From: Pseudomonas sp. FP453
GTDB lineage: Bacteria; Pseudomonadota; Gammaproteobacteria; Pseudomonadales; Pseudomonadaceae
Assembly: GCF_030687495.1 (NCBI RefSeq)
Contig: NZ_CP117435.1
Span: 1,612,001-1,676,000, forward strand
Length of the DNA stretch: 64,000 nt
Direction: 5' to 3'
Shown in pieces: positions 54,356-63,954 of the stretch. Position 1 is the first letter of the stretch, and each line of letters opens with the position of its first letter. The notes below the pieces were generated by a model, which saw only the letters and a program-made list of their open reading frames with translations, was not told the DNA's origin and did no database searches. The position numbers and the translations under genes were made by a program.

Positions 54356-55393
54356 TTAAGTTTTTTCCGGCTGGCGGTTCCAGTGTCGGAATAGTGGCTC
54401 CGCCAAAAACAACACAAACAACAACCGCATCACCTGCATCGCCGTCACCAACGGCACCGACAATTGCAGGGTCTCGGCCGTCAGGCTCATCTCGGCAATC
54501 CCGCCGGGCATCATGCCCAATGTCAGCGAGCGCAAGTCCAGGTGGGTCAGGGCACTCAGGCCGACTGCCGCCAACGTCGCCAACGCCATGGTCAGCGCCG
54601 TACCGATCAAGGTGCGGCCCATGAACGACGGCGCTCGGCGAAAGAACTGTCGGTTGAAGTGGCAACCCAAACCGCTGCCGATCAACCATTGGCCAATCTG
54701 GCTGCCGCCGTCGGGCAAACCGATATGCAGATCCCACACAACACTGGCGGTCGCACTCACCAGCAACGGCCCGAACAACCACGGATTCGGCTGACGCAAG
54801 CGCTGCCAGCCCCAGGCCACCAACGCCCCCATCGGAAACAACGCCAACAGCCAAGGCCAACTCACCGGCGCCGGATGAAACTGCGGCGCGCCGCCCTCAA
54901 GCACATACTTGAAGATCGCCGGCACACACAGCACCACCACCAACACCCGCAGACTCTGCCCCGCCGCGACACGGCTGAGCACCGCGCCATTGCGTGCGCC
55001 GAGGTTGACCATCTCGCCGGAACCGCCCGGCATGCTGGAGAAAAACGCGGTGGCGCGGTCTTCACCGCTGCGCCGCATCAGCCACACGCCGACGACACTG
55101 GAAAGACTGGTGACCAGCGCGCCAAAGAAGATCAGCCCGAAGTGGCTCATCACTTGCTCGATCACCACCGGCGTAAAGTGCAGGCCGATGCCGATCCCGA
55201 CCACCCATTGGCCGCATTTGCGCCCGCCGGGAATCTCCGCCAACTGCCACGGCGTGAGGCAACGCACGAGGATAATCGCCAGCAACGAGCCGACCATGTA
55301 CGGCAAAGGCCAGCCGACAAGGCTGGCCAGGTAACCGCCGGCCAGGCCGACCAGCGGTGTTCCCCACCAATGTTTAAAGGTGACCTCAGACAT
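54356..55393 (-). CDS. AbrB-family membrane transporter
   Basis: 345 residues with about ten hydrophobic segments and two internal repeats (SMPGGSGEMVNLG in one half, MMPGGIAEMSLT in the other), the AbrB/putative ammonia monooxygenase-named family. Start MSEVTF overlaps the tctA stop by 8 bases, so it is co-translated with the tricarboxylate transporter. The substrate is unknown. Confidence 0.85.
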   Translation of the reverse strand: MSEVTFKHWWGTPLVGLAGGYLASLVGWPLPYMVGSLLAIILVRCLTPWQLAEIPGGRKCGQWVVGIGIGLHFTPVVIEQVMSHFGLIFFGALVTSLSSVVGVWLMRRSGEDRATAFFSSMPGGSGEMVNLGARNGAVLSRVAAGQSLRVLVVVLCVPAIFKYVLEGGAPQFHPAPVSWPWLLALFPMGALVAWGWQRLRQPNPWLFGPLLVSATASVVWDLHIGLPDGGSQIGQWLIGSGLGCHFNRQFFRRAPSFMGRTLIGTALTMALATLAAVGLSALTHLDLRSLTLGMMPGGIAEMSLTAETLQLSVPLVTAMQVMRLLFVLFLAEPLFRHWNRQPEKT

Positions 55394-56900
55394 CGGCCAC
55401 GGCACGACGCTGCAGGGCACGTTTGCGGTAGATACGCACCAGCGGGAAGGCCAGCATCAGCGCGGTCAGCACCCACACACCAAAGGTGATCGGGCTCGAC
55501 CAGAGGATGTCCAGCGCACCGTTGGAAATCGACAGCGCCCGGCGCAGGTTCTGCTCCATCAGGCCGCCGAGGATAAAGCCCAGCAGCACCGGCGACAGCG
55601 GGAAGTCGAGCTTGCGCAGGATGTAGCCGAAGATGCCGATGCCGACCATCAGGAACAGGTCGAAGGTGGTGGCGTGAACGGCGTACACACCAATCGCGGT
55701 GATGATGGCGATCACCGGCACCAGCGCCCAGTTCGGCACGGCAAGGATGCGCGTGAAGATGCGGATCATCGGGATGTTGAGGATCACCAGCATGATGTTG
55801 GCGATAAACAACGACGCGATCAGGCCCCAGACGATGTCGGGTTGCTGTTGGAACAGCAGCGGGCCGGGGGTGATGTTGTACAGCGACAGCGCGCCGATCA
55901 TCACCGCCGTGGTGCCCGAACCGGGTACGCCGAGGGTCAGCATTGGCACCAGGGCGCCGCAGGCAGAAGCACCAATCGCGGTTTCCGGGGCGGCGAGGCC
56001 GCGCATGTCGCCCTGACCGAACTTACCGCTGGCACCGGCCAGGCGTTTCTCGGTCATGTAGGCAACGGCCGAGGCCAGTGTTGCGCCAGCGCCGGGCAAT
56101 ACGCCCATGATGAAACCGAGCAGGCCGCAACGGATATTCACCACGAAGACTGCGGACGCTTCCTTCAGGTTGAACATCATCCGTCCGGTGGCTTTCACCG
56201 CTTCCTGGCCACGGTGGGTTTTTTCCAGGAGCAACAGGATCTCGCTGATGGAGAACAGACCCAGCACCAGTACGACAAACTGGATGCCGTCGGTGAGGTG
56301 GATGTTGTCGCCGGTAAAGCGGTACACGCCGCTGTTGGCGTCGATGCCCACCGCCGAGAGGAACAGGCCGATCAGCGCCGCGACAAAGGTCTTCAACGGC
56401 TTGTCACCGGCCATGCCGCCCAGACAGACAATCGCGAACACCATCAGTACGAAATATTCCGCCGGGCCGAAGGCAATTGCCCATTTGGCCAGCAACGGCG
56501 CAAACAGCACCATGCCGCAGGTGGCGATAAACGCGCCGATGAACGAACTCCATGCCGACAACGACAGCGCCACACCGGCCAGGCCTTTGCGGGCCATCGG
56601 GTAACCGTCGAGGGTGGTCATCACGGTGGAGGCTTCGCCCGGGATGTTGAGCAGGATCGAGCTGATCCGGCCGCCGTATTCGCAGCCCAGGTACACGGCC
56701 GCCAGCAGGATCAGCGCCGATTCCGGCGGCAAGCCCAGGGCAAACGCGATGGGGATCAACAACGCCACGCCGTTGATCGGGCCCAGGCCCGGCAACAGGC
56801 CGACCACGGTGCCGATCAGGGTGCCGCACAACGCGGTCACCAGGTTGTACGGGGACAGTGCAACGCCGAAGCCCTGGCCCAAATAGCCGAAAGTATCCAT
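55386..56900 (-). CDS. tctA: Tripartite tricarboxylate transporter, large membrane subunit TctA
   Basis: 504 residues from MDTFGYLGQGFG. About 12 helices; GTLIGTVVGLLPGLGPINGVALLIPI and PGAGATLASAVAYMTEKR are the TctA signatures. Carries tricarboxylates such as citrate into the cell with TctB and TctC. The frame further upstream lacks similarity. Operon order opdH, tctC, tctB, tctA, abrB. Confidence 0.95.
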   Translation of the reverse strand: MDTFGYLGQGFGVALSPYNLVTALCGTLIGTVVGLLPGLGPINGVALLIPIAFALGLPPESALILLAAVYLGCEYGGRISSILLNIPGEASTVMTTLDGYPMARKGLAGVALSLSAWSSFIGAFIATCGMVLFAPLLAKWAIAFGPAEYFVLMVFAIVCLGGMAGDKPLKTFVAALIGLFLSAVGIDANSGVYRFTGDNIHLTDGIQFVVLVLGLFSISEILLLLEKTHRGQEAVKATGRMMFNLKEASAVFVVNIRCGLLGFIMGVLPGAGATLASAVAYMTEKRLAGASGKFGQGDMRGLAAPETAIGASACGALVPMLTLGVPGSGTTAVMIGALSLYNITPGPLLFQQQPDIVWGLIASLFIANIMLVILNIPMIRIFTRILAVPNWALVPVIAIITAIGVYAVHATTFDLFLMVGIGIFGYILRKLDFPLSPVLLGFILGGLMEQNLRRALSISNGALDILWSSPITFGVWVLTALMLAFPLVRIYRKRALQRRAVADV

Positions 56901-56901
56901 A

Positions 56902-57360
56902 TCAGTTCTCCAGAACGTCGAGCAGGCCCAGGGGCAGCGGTACATCCATGGCTTTGTCGAACAGCAGGTACAGGCCGATGGCCATGAGGCTGACGATCAC
57001 CACGCTCGGCAACCAGCGGCCGCCATACAGGCGCGCCATGGGGATGCCGATCAGCATGCTGCTGAGGATGAAACCCAGGGGCTCGAAGGTGCCGGCGAAC
57101 ACGATCAACAGGCCGACGCAGATGGCGATCTTGATCAGGGTTTCGCGGTCCAGCGCCGGTTCTTCTTCGGTGTGTTTGGTCGGCTGTGGGCGGATGATCA
57201 TGTAGATCAGGCCCAGGCTCATCAGCCCGAGCATCAGCAACGGGTAGGCACGCGGCCCGACCGGCTCGTAGGAAAACGCGGCCTGGTACGGCCACGCCAT
57301 CAGCGCAAGACCGGCACAGACCAGCAACATCACAGAGGCGAAAATGCGTTGTAAGAGCAT
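56902..57360 (-). CDS. tctB: Tripartite tricarboxylate transporter, small membrane subunit TctB
   Basis: 152 residues from MLLQRIFASVMLLV, four hydrophobic segments, 1 bp from tctA. Typical TctB. Confidence 0.92.
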   Translation of the reverse strand: MLLQRIFASVMLLVCAGLALMAWPYQAAFSYEPVGPRAYPLLMLGLMSLGLIYMIIRPQPTKHTEEEPALDRETLIKIAICVGLLIVFAGTFEPLGFILSSMLIGIPMARLYGGRWLPSVVIVSLMAIGLYLLFDKAMDVPLPLGLLDVLEN

Positions 57361-57420
57361 GTGAAACTCCTGGGCCACGCCCGTTGAGTCAACAGGCATG
57401 GCCTTGAGACAGAGGGGCGA

Positions 57421-58404
57421 TTACTGGATCAGGCCAAACTCTTTGGCCAGCACTTTGTAGTCAGCCACTTGTTTCTTCACGTAGGTGTCCAGCTCCGGGC
57501 CGGTCATGGCGAACGGGAACAGCTCGCGCTGGTCACGCAGCTTGGCGAACTCGTCGGAAGCCAGCAGTTTGTCGAACGCGTCTTTCCACCAGGCGTAGTC
57601 GGCATCGCTGACTTTTGGCCCGAGGTAGAAGCCACGTACTACGGGCCAGACGATGTCGTAGCCTTGCTCTTTGGCGGTCGGAATATTCTTCATTTCCGGC
57701 TCGTCCAGGCGCTCTTCGGAGAACACCGCCAGCAGGCGCATGTCACCGCTGAGGATGTGGGGCATGGAGTCGGAGATGTCGGTACTGCCCACCTGGATGT
57801 GGCCGCCGAGCAGGGCCGTGGCGATTTCGCCGCCGCCTTCAAGGGCCACGTAGCGCAGCTCACGCGGGTTGATCCCGGCGGCCTTGGCGATCAGTGCGGT
57901 TTGCATCCAGTCCTGGCTGCCGACTGTGCCGCCGGAACCGATCACGACGCTGCCCGGATCTTTCTTCAGGGCTTTGACGAGATCGTCGAGGGTCTTGTAG
58001 GGCGAATCGTTTTTCACTGCGATGGCACCGTAGCTGGTGCCGACCGCTGCCAGCCAACGTACGGCGCTCTCATCGAAGCGGCCGAACTTGCCTTGGGCCA
58101 GGTTCAGCAGCGAACCGCTGGACCACGCCACCAGGGTGCCGGCATCCGCCGGGCGCTGGGCGACCACGGCGTTGTAGGCCACCGCGCCGACGCCGCCGGG
58201 CATGTAGGTCACGCGCATCGGCTTGCTCAGCAGCTTCTCGTTGACCAGCGCGCTTTGCGCCAGTTTGCAGGTCAGGTCAAACCCGCCGCCGGGGGAGGCC
58301 GGGGCGATGCATTCCGGGCGCTTGGGTTCTTCGGCGGCCAGCAGTTGGCCGGCGAACAGTACGCAGCCGGCGGCGAGGGCCAATTTACGCAGTGAAAGGG
58401 TCAT
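57421..58404 (-). CDS. tctC: Tricarboxylate-binding periplasmic protein TctC
   Basis: 327 residues from MTLSLRKLALAAGCVLFAG with GGAG 6 bases upstream. Cleavable signal ending LLAAEE; then ECIAPASPGGGFDLTCKLAQ, MRVTYMPGGVGAVAYN, the pattern of TTT substrate-binding proteins. Binds citrate-type acids in the periplasm. Confidence 0.95.
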   Translation of the reverse strand: MTLSLRKLALAAGCVLFAGQLLAAEEPKRPECIAPASPGGGFDLTCKLAQSALVNEKLLSKPMRVTYMPGGVGAVAYNAVVAQRPADAGTLVAWSSGSLLNLAQGKFGRFDESAVRWLAAVGTSYGAIAVKNDSPYKTLDDLVKALKKDPGSVVIGSGGTVGSQDWMQTALIAKAAGINPRELRYVALEGGGEIATALLGGHIQVGSTDISDSMPHILSGDMRLLAVFSEERLDEPEMKNIPTAKEQGYDIVWPVVRGFYLGPKVSDADYAWWKDAFDKLLASDEFAKLRDQRELFPFAMTGPELDTYVKKQVADYKVLAKEFGLIQ

Positions 58405-58437
58405 GGTGTTCTCCTTCATTGTTGTTATGAGTTGCTA

Positions 58438-59730
58438 CTACCAGAGTGCGACGCTGTAGCTGACCAGCACGCGCATTTCATCTGCATCACGGGCTGAGTA
58501 GTTGGAGCGGTAGGTGGCATTGCGCAGGCGCACGGCCACGTCCTTGAACGTGCCGCTTTGCACCACGTACTTGATCTCGCTGTTGCGCTCCCACTCTTTG
58601 CCGGTGTCGCCGTTTTTGAGCTGGATGTTGTCACCCGAAATGTAACGGCTCATGAAACTCAGGCCGGGGATGCCCAGTTTGACGAAATCGAAGTCGTAGC
58701 GCGCCTGCCAGGAGCGTTCTTTGGCGCCGGCAAAGTCGTTGATCTGCACGAAGTTGACCAGGTACGGGTCGCTGCCATCCACATACGGAAACGCATTGTC
58801 GCCGGACATGTGCTGGTAGCCGGCGCTGAGCTTATGGCCATTGAGGGCATAGCTGAACAGGCCGTTTAGGGATGTGTTGTCGATCTTGCCGCCACGGGCT
58901 GAGCCGGTGTCATCGCTGATGGCCAGGCGCAGGTCGGTGGCGAAGGTGCCGGGGCCCATCGGGCGGGCGGCGACGAGGCCGAGGAAGTGCTGGCGGTACA
59001 CGTCGTCGAGCTGGGCGAAGTGGTAGCTGCCGGTGATCTTGTCGGCGAACTTGTAGTCCACGCCACCGAAGTTGAAGTGCTTGCCGGTGGCGCCGCTGAC
59101 GAAGCGGCTGTTCTTGTTGTTGAGGGCGATGTCTTCGTAATTGGTGTCGTCGCGGTCCTTGGCTTTGTCCAGGCGGCCACCGGTGAACACCAGGTTCTTG
59201 AATTCCTTGGAGGTGATCAGGCCGCCGTTGAAGGTCTGCGGCAGGATGCGCCCGTCGTTGGGCTTGAGGATCGGCAGTTCGGGGGCCAGTGAGCCGATCT
59301 TCAGCTCGGTGGCGGAGATCTTCACTTTGCCGGTCAGGCCCAGCTTGGAGTACTCATTGGCGGCGCGGCCATCATCGTGAGTGGGCAGCAGGCCGGTGCC
59401 GGTGCGGTCGGGGCTGGAGTCGAGCTTGACCCCGAGCATGCCCAGCGCATCCACGCCAAAGCCGACGGTGCCGTCGGTGTAGCCCGATTGCAGGTTGAGC
59501 ATGAAGCCCTGGGCCCATTCGTCGCGCTTGGATTGCTGCGCGCTGGTGCCGTCGCGAAAGTCGCGGTTGAAGTACATGTTGCGGGTTTCCAGGGTACCGC
59601 TACTGTCTTCGAAGAAGGCAGCCTGGCTAAGCGGCGAAAAGCCGGCAAGGGCAGCGGCACTGGCGAGGGCGGTCTGGGTCAGGCGGGAAAAACGCACAGG
59701 CGTGAGAGCCTGGGGCTGTGTCGACAGCAT
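58438..59730 (-). CDS. opdH: OprD-family porin, OpdH-like
   Basis: 430 residues from MLSTQPQALTPVRFSR. Signal peptide ending PLSQA, then FFEDSSGTLETRNMYFNRDFRDG, the OprD start, and the ending RVLVSYSVALW. A C-terminal aromatic residue fits an outer-membrane barrel. Position before tctCBA is the place of the tricarboxylate porin OpdH of P. aeruginosa. Confidence 0.93.
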   Translation of the reverse strand: MLSTQPQALTPVRFSRLTQTALASAAALAGFSPLSQAAFFEDSSGTLETRNMYFNRDFRDGTSAQQSKRDEWAQGFMLNLQSGYTDGTVGFGVDALGMLGVKLDSSPDRTGTGLLPTHDDGRAANEYSKLGLTGKVKISATELKIGSLAPELPILKPNDGRILPQTFNGGLITSKEFKNLVFTGGRLDKAKDRDDTNYEDIALNNKNSRFVSGATGKHFNFGGVDYKFADKITGSYHFAQLDDVYRQHFLGLVAARPMGPGTFATDLRLAISDDTGSARGGKIDNTSLNGLFSYALNGHKLSAGYQHMSGDNAFPYVDGSDPYLVNFVQINDFAGAKERSWQARYDFDFVKLGIPGLSFMSRYISGDNIQLKNGDTGKEWERNSEIKYVVQSGTFKDVAVRLRNATYRSNYSARDADEMRVLVSYSVALW

Positions 59731-59964
59731 CGTGGTGTACTCCGTTATTGTTCTTATTTGACGAAAACGCTTCGAGGCGTTTTTCGGGTGCTGCGGCTCA
59801 GGCAGCGCGGTGGGCAGAGACCACCGTGACGGGATGCTAAAGGGCGAAGCTTTCACTAACCTTTCAATGGCCTTTCAATGTTTTCGGGCTTCACAGGGCA
59901 GGTTGCGCCTGTAAACTGCCCGCCACAGCGTGGCGTCGCCCACCCCTGAACGAGGTACAAATCC
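59731..59964. promoter_or_regulatory. Divergent promoter region opdH/tctD
   Basis: 234 bp between divergent genes; must hold the TctD-regulated promoter for opdH-tctCBA and the tctDE promoter. CTTTCAATGGCCTTTCAATG (59859-59878, direct repeat CTTTCAATG-N2) is a possible response-regulator binding site. Confidence 0.55.
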
Positions 59965-60636
59965 ATGCGTGTCCTGTTGGTTGAAGACCACCTGCAACTC
60001 GCCGAAAGTGTCGCCCAGGCGCTCAAGAGCACGGGTTTGACCGTCGATGTGTTGCACGATGGGGTGGCCGCGGACCTGGCCCTGAGCAGCGAGGAGTACG
60101 CTGCGGCGATCCTGGATGTGGGCTTGCCGCGCATGGACGGTTTCGAGGTGCTGGCGCGCTTGCGGGCGCGTGGGAAAAATCTGCCGGTGCTGATGCTGAC
60201 CGCGCGCAGCGACGTGAAAGACCGTGTGCACGGGCTGAACCTCGGTGCGGACGATTACCTGGCCAAGCCTTTTGAACTGACTGAACTGGAAGCCCGGGTC
60301 AAGGCCCTGCTGCGGCGCAGCGTGTTGGGCGGCGAGCGCCAGCAGACGTGCGGGGTGCTGGTCTACGACCTCGACACTCGCCGTTTCACCGTGGGCGGCG
60401 AGCTGATGACGTTGACGTCCCGCGAGCAAGCCGTGCTGGAAGCGCTGATTGCGCGGCCGGGGCGGGTCATGAGCAAAGAGCAACTGGCGTCCCAGGTCTT
60501 CGGCCTGGATGAAGAAGCCAGCCCCGATGCGATCGAAATCTACGTGCACCGCCTGCGCAAGAAACTCGATGGCCAACCGATCGCCATCGTGACCTTCCGT
60601 GGCCTCGGTTATCTGCTGGAAGCGCGCGATGCATAA
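59965..60636 (+). CDS. tctD: Response regulator TctD
   Basis: 223 residues. Receiver with DH(L) acid pocket, AAILDVGLPRMDGFEV (phospho-Asp near 51), Lys in DDYLAKPFEL near 101, and an OmpR-type winged helix with DAIEIYVHRLRKKL. Activates tricarboxylate uptake genes next to it. Confidence 0.95.
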   Translation: MRVLLVEDHLQLAESVAQALKSTGLTVDVLHDGVAADLALSSEEYAAAILDVGLPRMDGFEVLARLRARGKNLPVLMLTARSDVKDRVHGLNLGADDYLAKPFELTELEARVKALLRRSVLGGERQQTCGVLVYDLDTRRFTVGGELMTLTSREQAVLEALIARPGRVMSKEQLASQVFGLDEEASPDAIEIYVHRLRKKLDGQPIAIVTFRGLGYLLEARDA

Positions 60637-62014
60637 ACCCAGCAGTCTGCGCTGGCGCCTGTTGTGGAACCTGGCGCTGTTGCTGGTGTTGCTGATGCTC
60701 GCCAGCGGCATGAGTGCCTACTGGAACGGGCGCGAGGCGGCCGACACCGCCTACGACCGCACCTTGCTCGCCTCGGCGCGGACCATCGCCGCCGGGTTGA
60801 CCCAGGTCGACGGCACCCTCAGCGCCAACGTGCCGTATGTGGCGCTGGATACCTTCGCCTACGACAGCGCCGGGCGCATTTACTACCAGGTCAATGACAT
60901 TGATCAGAAGCTGATCTCCGGTTACGAAAACCTCCCCGGCCCGCCGCCCGGTACGCCGCGCACCGATGATTATCCAGCGTTGGCGCGCTTTTACGACGCG
61001 GTGTATCAGGGCCAGCCGGTGCGCGTGGTCAGCCTGCTCAAGGCCGTCTCCGAACCGAACATGAACGGCATGGCGGAAATCCGCGTGGCCGAAACCGATG
61101 AAGCGCGCGTCAGCATGGCCCGCAGCCTGATGGCCGACACCTTGCTGCGCCTGGGCATGCTCGCGGTGGGCGCCTTGCTGCTGGTGTGGTTCGCCGTGAG
61201 CGCGGCGTTGCGCCCGCTGGAGCGCTTGCGCACCGCCGTGGAAGAGCGCCAGCCCGACGACCTGCGGCCGTTGCCGCTGGTGGAAGTGCAGCATGAGTTT
61301 GGCCCGCTGGTGCGTTCCCTCAATCACTTCACTGAACGCCTGCGCGGGCAGTTCGAGCGCCAGGCGCAGTTTATTGCCGACGCCGCCCACGAACTGCGCA
61401 CGCCGTTGGCCGCGCTGAAGGCCCGTCTCGAACTGGGCCTGCGTGCCGAAGACCCGCCGACCTGGCGCAGCACCCTGGAAAGCGCCGCCCAGGGCACCGA
61501 CCGCCTGACCCACCTGGCCAATCAACTGCTGTCCCTGGCGCGCATCGAAAACGGCGCGCGGGCGATTGCCGAGGGCGGCGCGCAGTTGCTCGACCTCAGC
61601 CAGTTGGCCCGGGAATTGGGCATGGCCATGGCGCCCTTGGCCCATGCGCGTGGCGTGGCGTTGGCGTTGGAAGCCGACGAGCCGGTGTGGCTGCGCGGCG
61701 AACCGACGTTGTTGAACGAGCTGTTGAGCAACCTGGTGGACAATGCCCTGGCGCACACGCCACCGGGCGGCAACGTGATCTTGCGGGTGACAGCGCCGGC
61801 GGTGCTGGAAGTGGAAGATGATGGACCGGGCATCCCGCTGGATGAGCGGGACCGGGTGTTCGAGCGCTTCTACCGGCGCAGCCAGCAGGGCCTGGGGTCG
61901 GGCCTGGGGCTGGCGATTGTCGGCGAGATCTGCCGCGCGCACCTGGCGCAGATCAGCCTGCACGATGGCGAACGGGCGGGGCTGAAGGTGCGGGTGAGCT
62001 TTATCGCCGGTTGA
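60629..62014 (+). CDS. tctE: Sensor histidine kinase TctE
   Basis: 461 residues from MHKPSSLRWRLLWNL. Two membrane segments (about 10-30 and 165-185) around a periplasmic sensor, HAMP, phospho-His in FIADAAHELRTPLAAL, then N (LLSNLVDNALAHT), G1 (VEDDGPGIP) and G2 (GSGLGLAIV) boxes. Overlaps tctD by 8 bases. Senses tricarboxylates. Confidence 0.95.
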   Translation: MHKPSSLRWRLLWNLALLLVLLMLASGMSAYWNGREAADTAYDRTLLASARTIAAGLTQVDGTLSANVPYVALDTFAYDSAGRIYYQVNDIDQKLISGYENLPGPPPGTPRTDDYPALARFYDAVYQGQPVRVVSLLKAVSEPNMNGMAEIRVAETDEARVSMARSLMADTLLRLGMLAVGALLLVWFAVSAALRPLERLRTAVEERQPDDLRPLPLVEVQHEFGPLVRSLNHFTERLRGQFERQAQFIADAAHELRTPLAALKARLELGLRAEDPPTWRSTLESAAQGTDRLTHLANQLLSLARIENGARAIAEGGAQLLDLSQLARELGMAMAPLAHARGVALALEADEPVWLRGEPTLLNELLSNLVDNALAHTPPGGNVILRVTAPAVLEVEDDGPGIPLDERDRVFERFYRRSQQGLGSGLGLAIVGEICRAHLAQISLHDGERAGLKVRVSFIAG

Positions 62015-62836
62015 TCAGTAGAACATCGAGCGTGCTTCATCCAGCTCGGCGCGCAGGGCTTCGCTGTAGGGGTCGACCCGCAGCTTCTTGAGGGCCGGCA
62101 GGGTGGCGGCCGAGACATTCGCCAAGGGGTGGTCGGTTCCGCGATAGCAATACAGCACGGCGATTTGCACCAGGTCGATGTAGTCGAGGGTAGGGGAGTC
62201 GCGCTCCATATCCAGGTACTGCCCCGGCAGGTTGGCGAGCATCTCCGGGAAATCCCAGCCGCGTAGCAGTTTGTCGCCGAGCAGCGGGTGGATGCTGTCG
62301 ATCACATGGTTGAGTGCCACCGGGTCCGACAGCAGTTCGTAGTGGTCTTCGGCATAGGTCAGGATCGGCAGCACGCCAATCTGATGCACCAGGCCGCCCA
62401 GGGCAGCCTGGTCCGGCTTGAGCTGGCTGTGGCTGCGGCACAACGCATAGCTGACGCCCGCCACTTCCAGGCTACGGCGCCAGACATCGCGCATCTTCTG
62501 TTCGACCGCTTCGGAACGGGCGTGGAAGATCTGTTCCATCACCAGGCCGATGGCCAGGTTGCTGCTGTAGTTGGTGCCCAGCCGGGTGATGGCGGTGTGC
62601 AGGTCGGTGACTTCCTGGGTCGCGCGCAACAACGGGCTGTTGACCACTTTGATCAGGCGTGCCGACAGCGCGGTGTCGCGCCCGATCACTTTGCTCAAGT
62701 GGCTGATGCTGATGTCCGGGTCTTCAGCGGCCTGACGAATCTTCAGCGCCACTTCCGGTAATGTCGGCAGAACCAGGTCATCGTTGTCGATGGCCGTAAT
62801 CAAAGCCTGTTGGACTTTTTCCGCCAGCTTGTTCAT
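62015..62836 (-). CDS. HDOD-domain protein
   Basis: 273 residues, start MNKLAEKVQQALITAIDN. HDOD domain (LPTLPEVALKIRQAAEDPDISISHLSK, HQIGVLPIL) without the HD metal residues, a signalling or regulatory family. Stop is directly adjacent to the tctE stop (convergent). Confidence 0.9.
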   Translation of the reverse strand: MNKLAEKVQQALITAIDNDDLVLPTLPEVALKIRQAAEDPDISISHLSKVIGRDTALSARLIKVVNSPLLRATQEVTDLHTAITRLGTNYSSNLAIGLVMEQIFHARSEAVEQKMRDVWRRSLEVAGVSYALCRSHSQLKPDQAALGGLVHQIGVLPILTYAEDHYELLSDPVALNHVIDSIHPLLGDKLLRGWDFPEMLANLPGQYLDMERDSPTLDYIDLVQIAVLYCYRGTDHPLANVSAATLPALKKLRVDPYSEALRAELDEARSMFY

Positions 62837-62872
62837 TCATGATCTCTAGGGTGTTGCAAAAAGGTACGGCGA

Positions 62873-63814
62873 CTAACGCTGGATCTCTCGATCACGGTCG
62901 AGTGTGTAAGGCAGGTCAAGCAGGTGCAGACCGGGGCCTTCCAGGGTGCCGAGGTGCACATCGCCACTGTCGGCTGCTTCGGCTTGCAACACGGCCAAAA
63001 GTTCAACCGCCTGGTCAGCTTTTGCTGCAATCACCACTTCGCCGATCGAGCTGTTATGGCTGGGGGAAAACAGCGGGGTGCCTGGCTCGGGCATTTCAGC
63101 GCCATCGAGGCGCAAGCGGTACAGGCGACGCTTGAGCTTGCCCAGGTACTGCATGCGCGCGACGATTTCCTGGCCGGTGTAGCAGCCTTTCTTGAAGCTG
63201 ACGCCGCCGACGGCCTGCAGGTTGAGCATTTGCGGGATGAACAGCTCGCGGGTTTGCGCCATGACCTGGCCGATGCCGGCGCGGATCTGGCCCAGCAGCC
63301 ATTCGTTCAGACCTGCTTCTTTAAGCTGTGCAGTCAATTGGCTGCGTACGGCCTCGGCCTGTTCGACGGGCACCCAGAGTTCGGCGCGGCCGGGGGAAAC
63401 CCGAATGGCGATCAGGTGTTCAGTGCGGGCAACGCTGTCGGTGTCGGCGGGCAGTTCAAGGCCCAGGCCGGCCAGCGCTTGATCCGCATCCATCAGGCCG
63501 AAACGCACCCAGGCGGCGCTTTCGTCGGTGAGTTTGGATTTGGAGAACACCGCGTATTTCTTCAGGTCGGCCAGTTGCGGTTCCAGCAGCTCGCTGGCCA
63601 TGGCCAGTAACACGCCGTCACCTTGCAGCAGGATGCGGAAGCTCGACTGCATGCGCCCTTTTTGCGTGCAGCGCGCGCCGAGGCTGGCCTGGGTGTCGCT
63701 CAGGTAATTGAGGTTGCAGGTCAGTTGCCCTTGCAGGAACTTGGCAGCGTCGGCGCCGCGGACGGCGAGAACGCCTTCGTGGGACAGGGGGCAGAAGAAA
63801 GCGGAGTCAGCCAT
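62873..63814 (-). CDS. ygfZ: YgfZ folate-binding protein
   Basis: 313 residues. KKGCYTGQEIVARMQY near residue 210 is the YgfZ signature with its Cys. GcvT-like fold. Works with folate in assembly or repair of iron-sulphur clusters. Divergent from sdhE, the usual order in Pseudomonas. Confidence 0.95.
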   Translation of the reverse strand: MADSAFFCPLSHEGVLAVRGADAAKFLQGQLTCNLNYLSDTQASLGARCTQKGRMQSSFRILLQGDGVLLAMASELLEPQLADLKKYAVFSKSKLTDESAAWVRFGLMDADQALAGLGLELPADTDSVARTEHLIAIRVSPGRAELWVPVEQAEAVRSQLTAQLKEAGLNEWLLGQIRAGIGQVMAQTRELFIPQMLNLQAVGGVSFKKGCYTGQEIVARMQYLGKLKRRLYRLRLDGAEMPEPGTPLFSPSHNSSIGEVVIAAKADQAVELLAVLQAEAADSGDVHLGTLEGPGLHLLDLPYTLDRDREIQR

Positions 63815-63954
63815 GGGTCATCGCAGGTCAAAAAGTCATGGGTGCATCATAGAGGGGCGCCCGGCAAATGGATAGTTTCCGTATGGGGCGACCAAAGCCG
63901 ACTGTTCCGGTGCGGCCGGGCCTGTATACTTGCCGCCTATTTGAGGAGCGCTCC

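Noticed and set aside
54464..55489. A 341-residue plus-strand frame opposite the AbrB gene
   Set aside because: Antisense shadow, no start signal, no protein family character.
55380..56987. A 535-residue plus-strand frame opposite tctA, rich in His, Gln and Arg
   Set aside because: It is the complement of a high-GC gene with strong family signatures and has no ribosome site or domain.
57469..58395. A 308-residue plus-strand frame opposite tctC
   Set aside because: Antisense shadow of a gene with a signal peptide and TctC motifs.
60467..61963. A 498-residue minus-strand frame opposite tctE
   Set aside because: Shadow of a clear histidine kinase; composition of His/Gln/Arg repeats is typical of antisense frames in GC-rich DNA.
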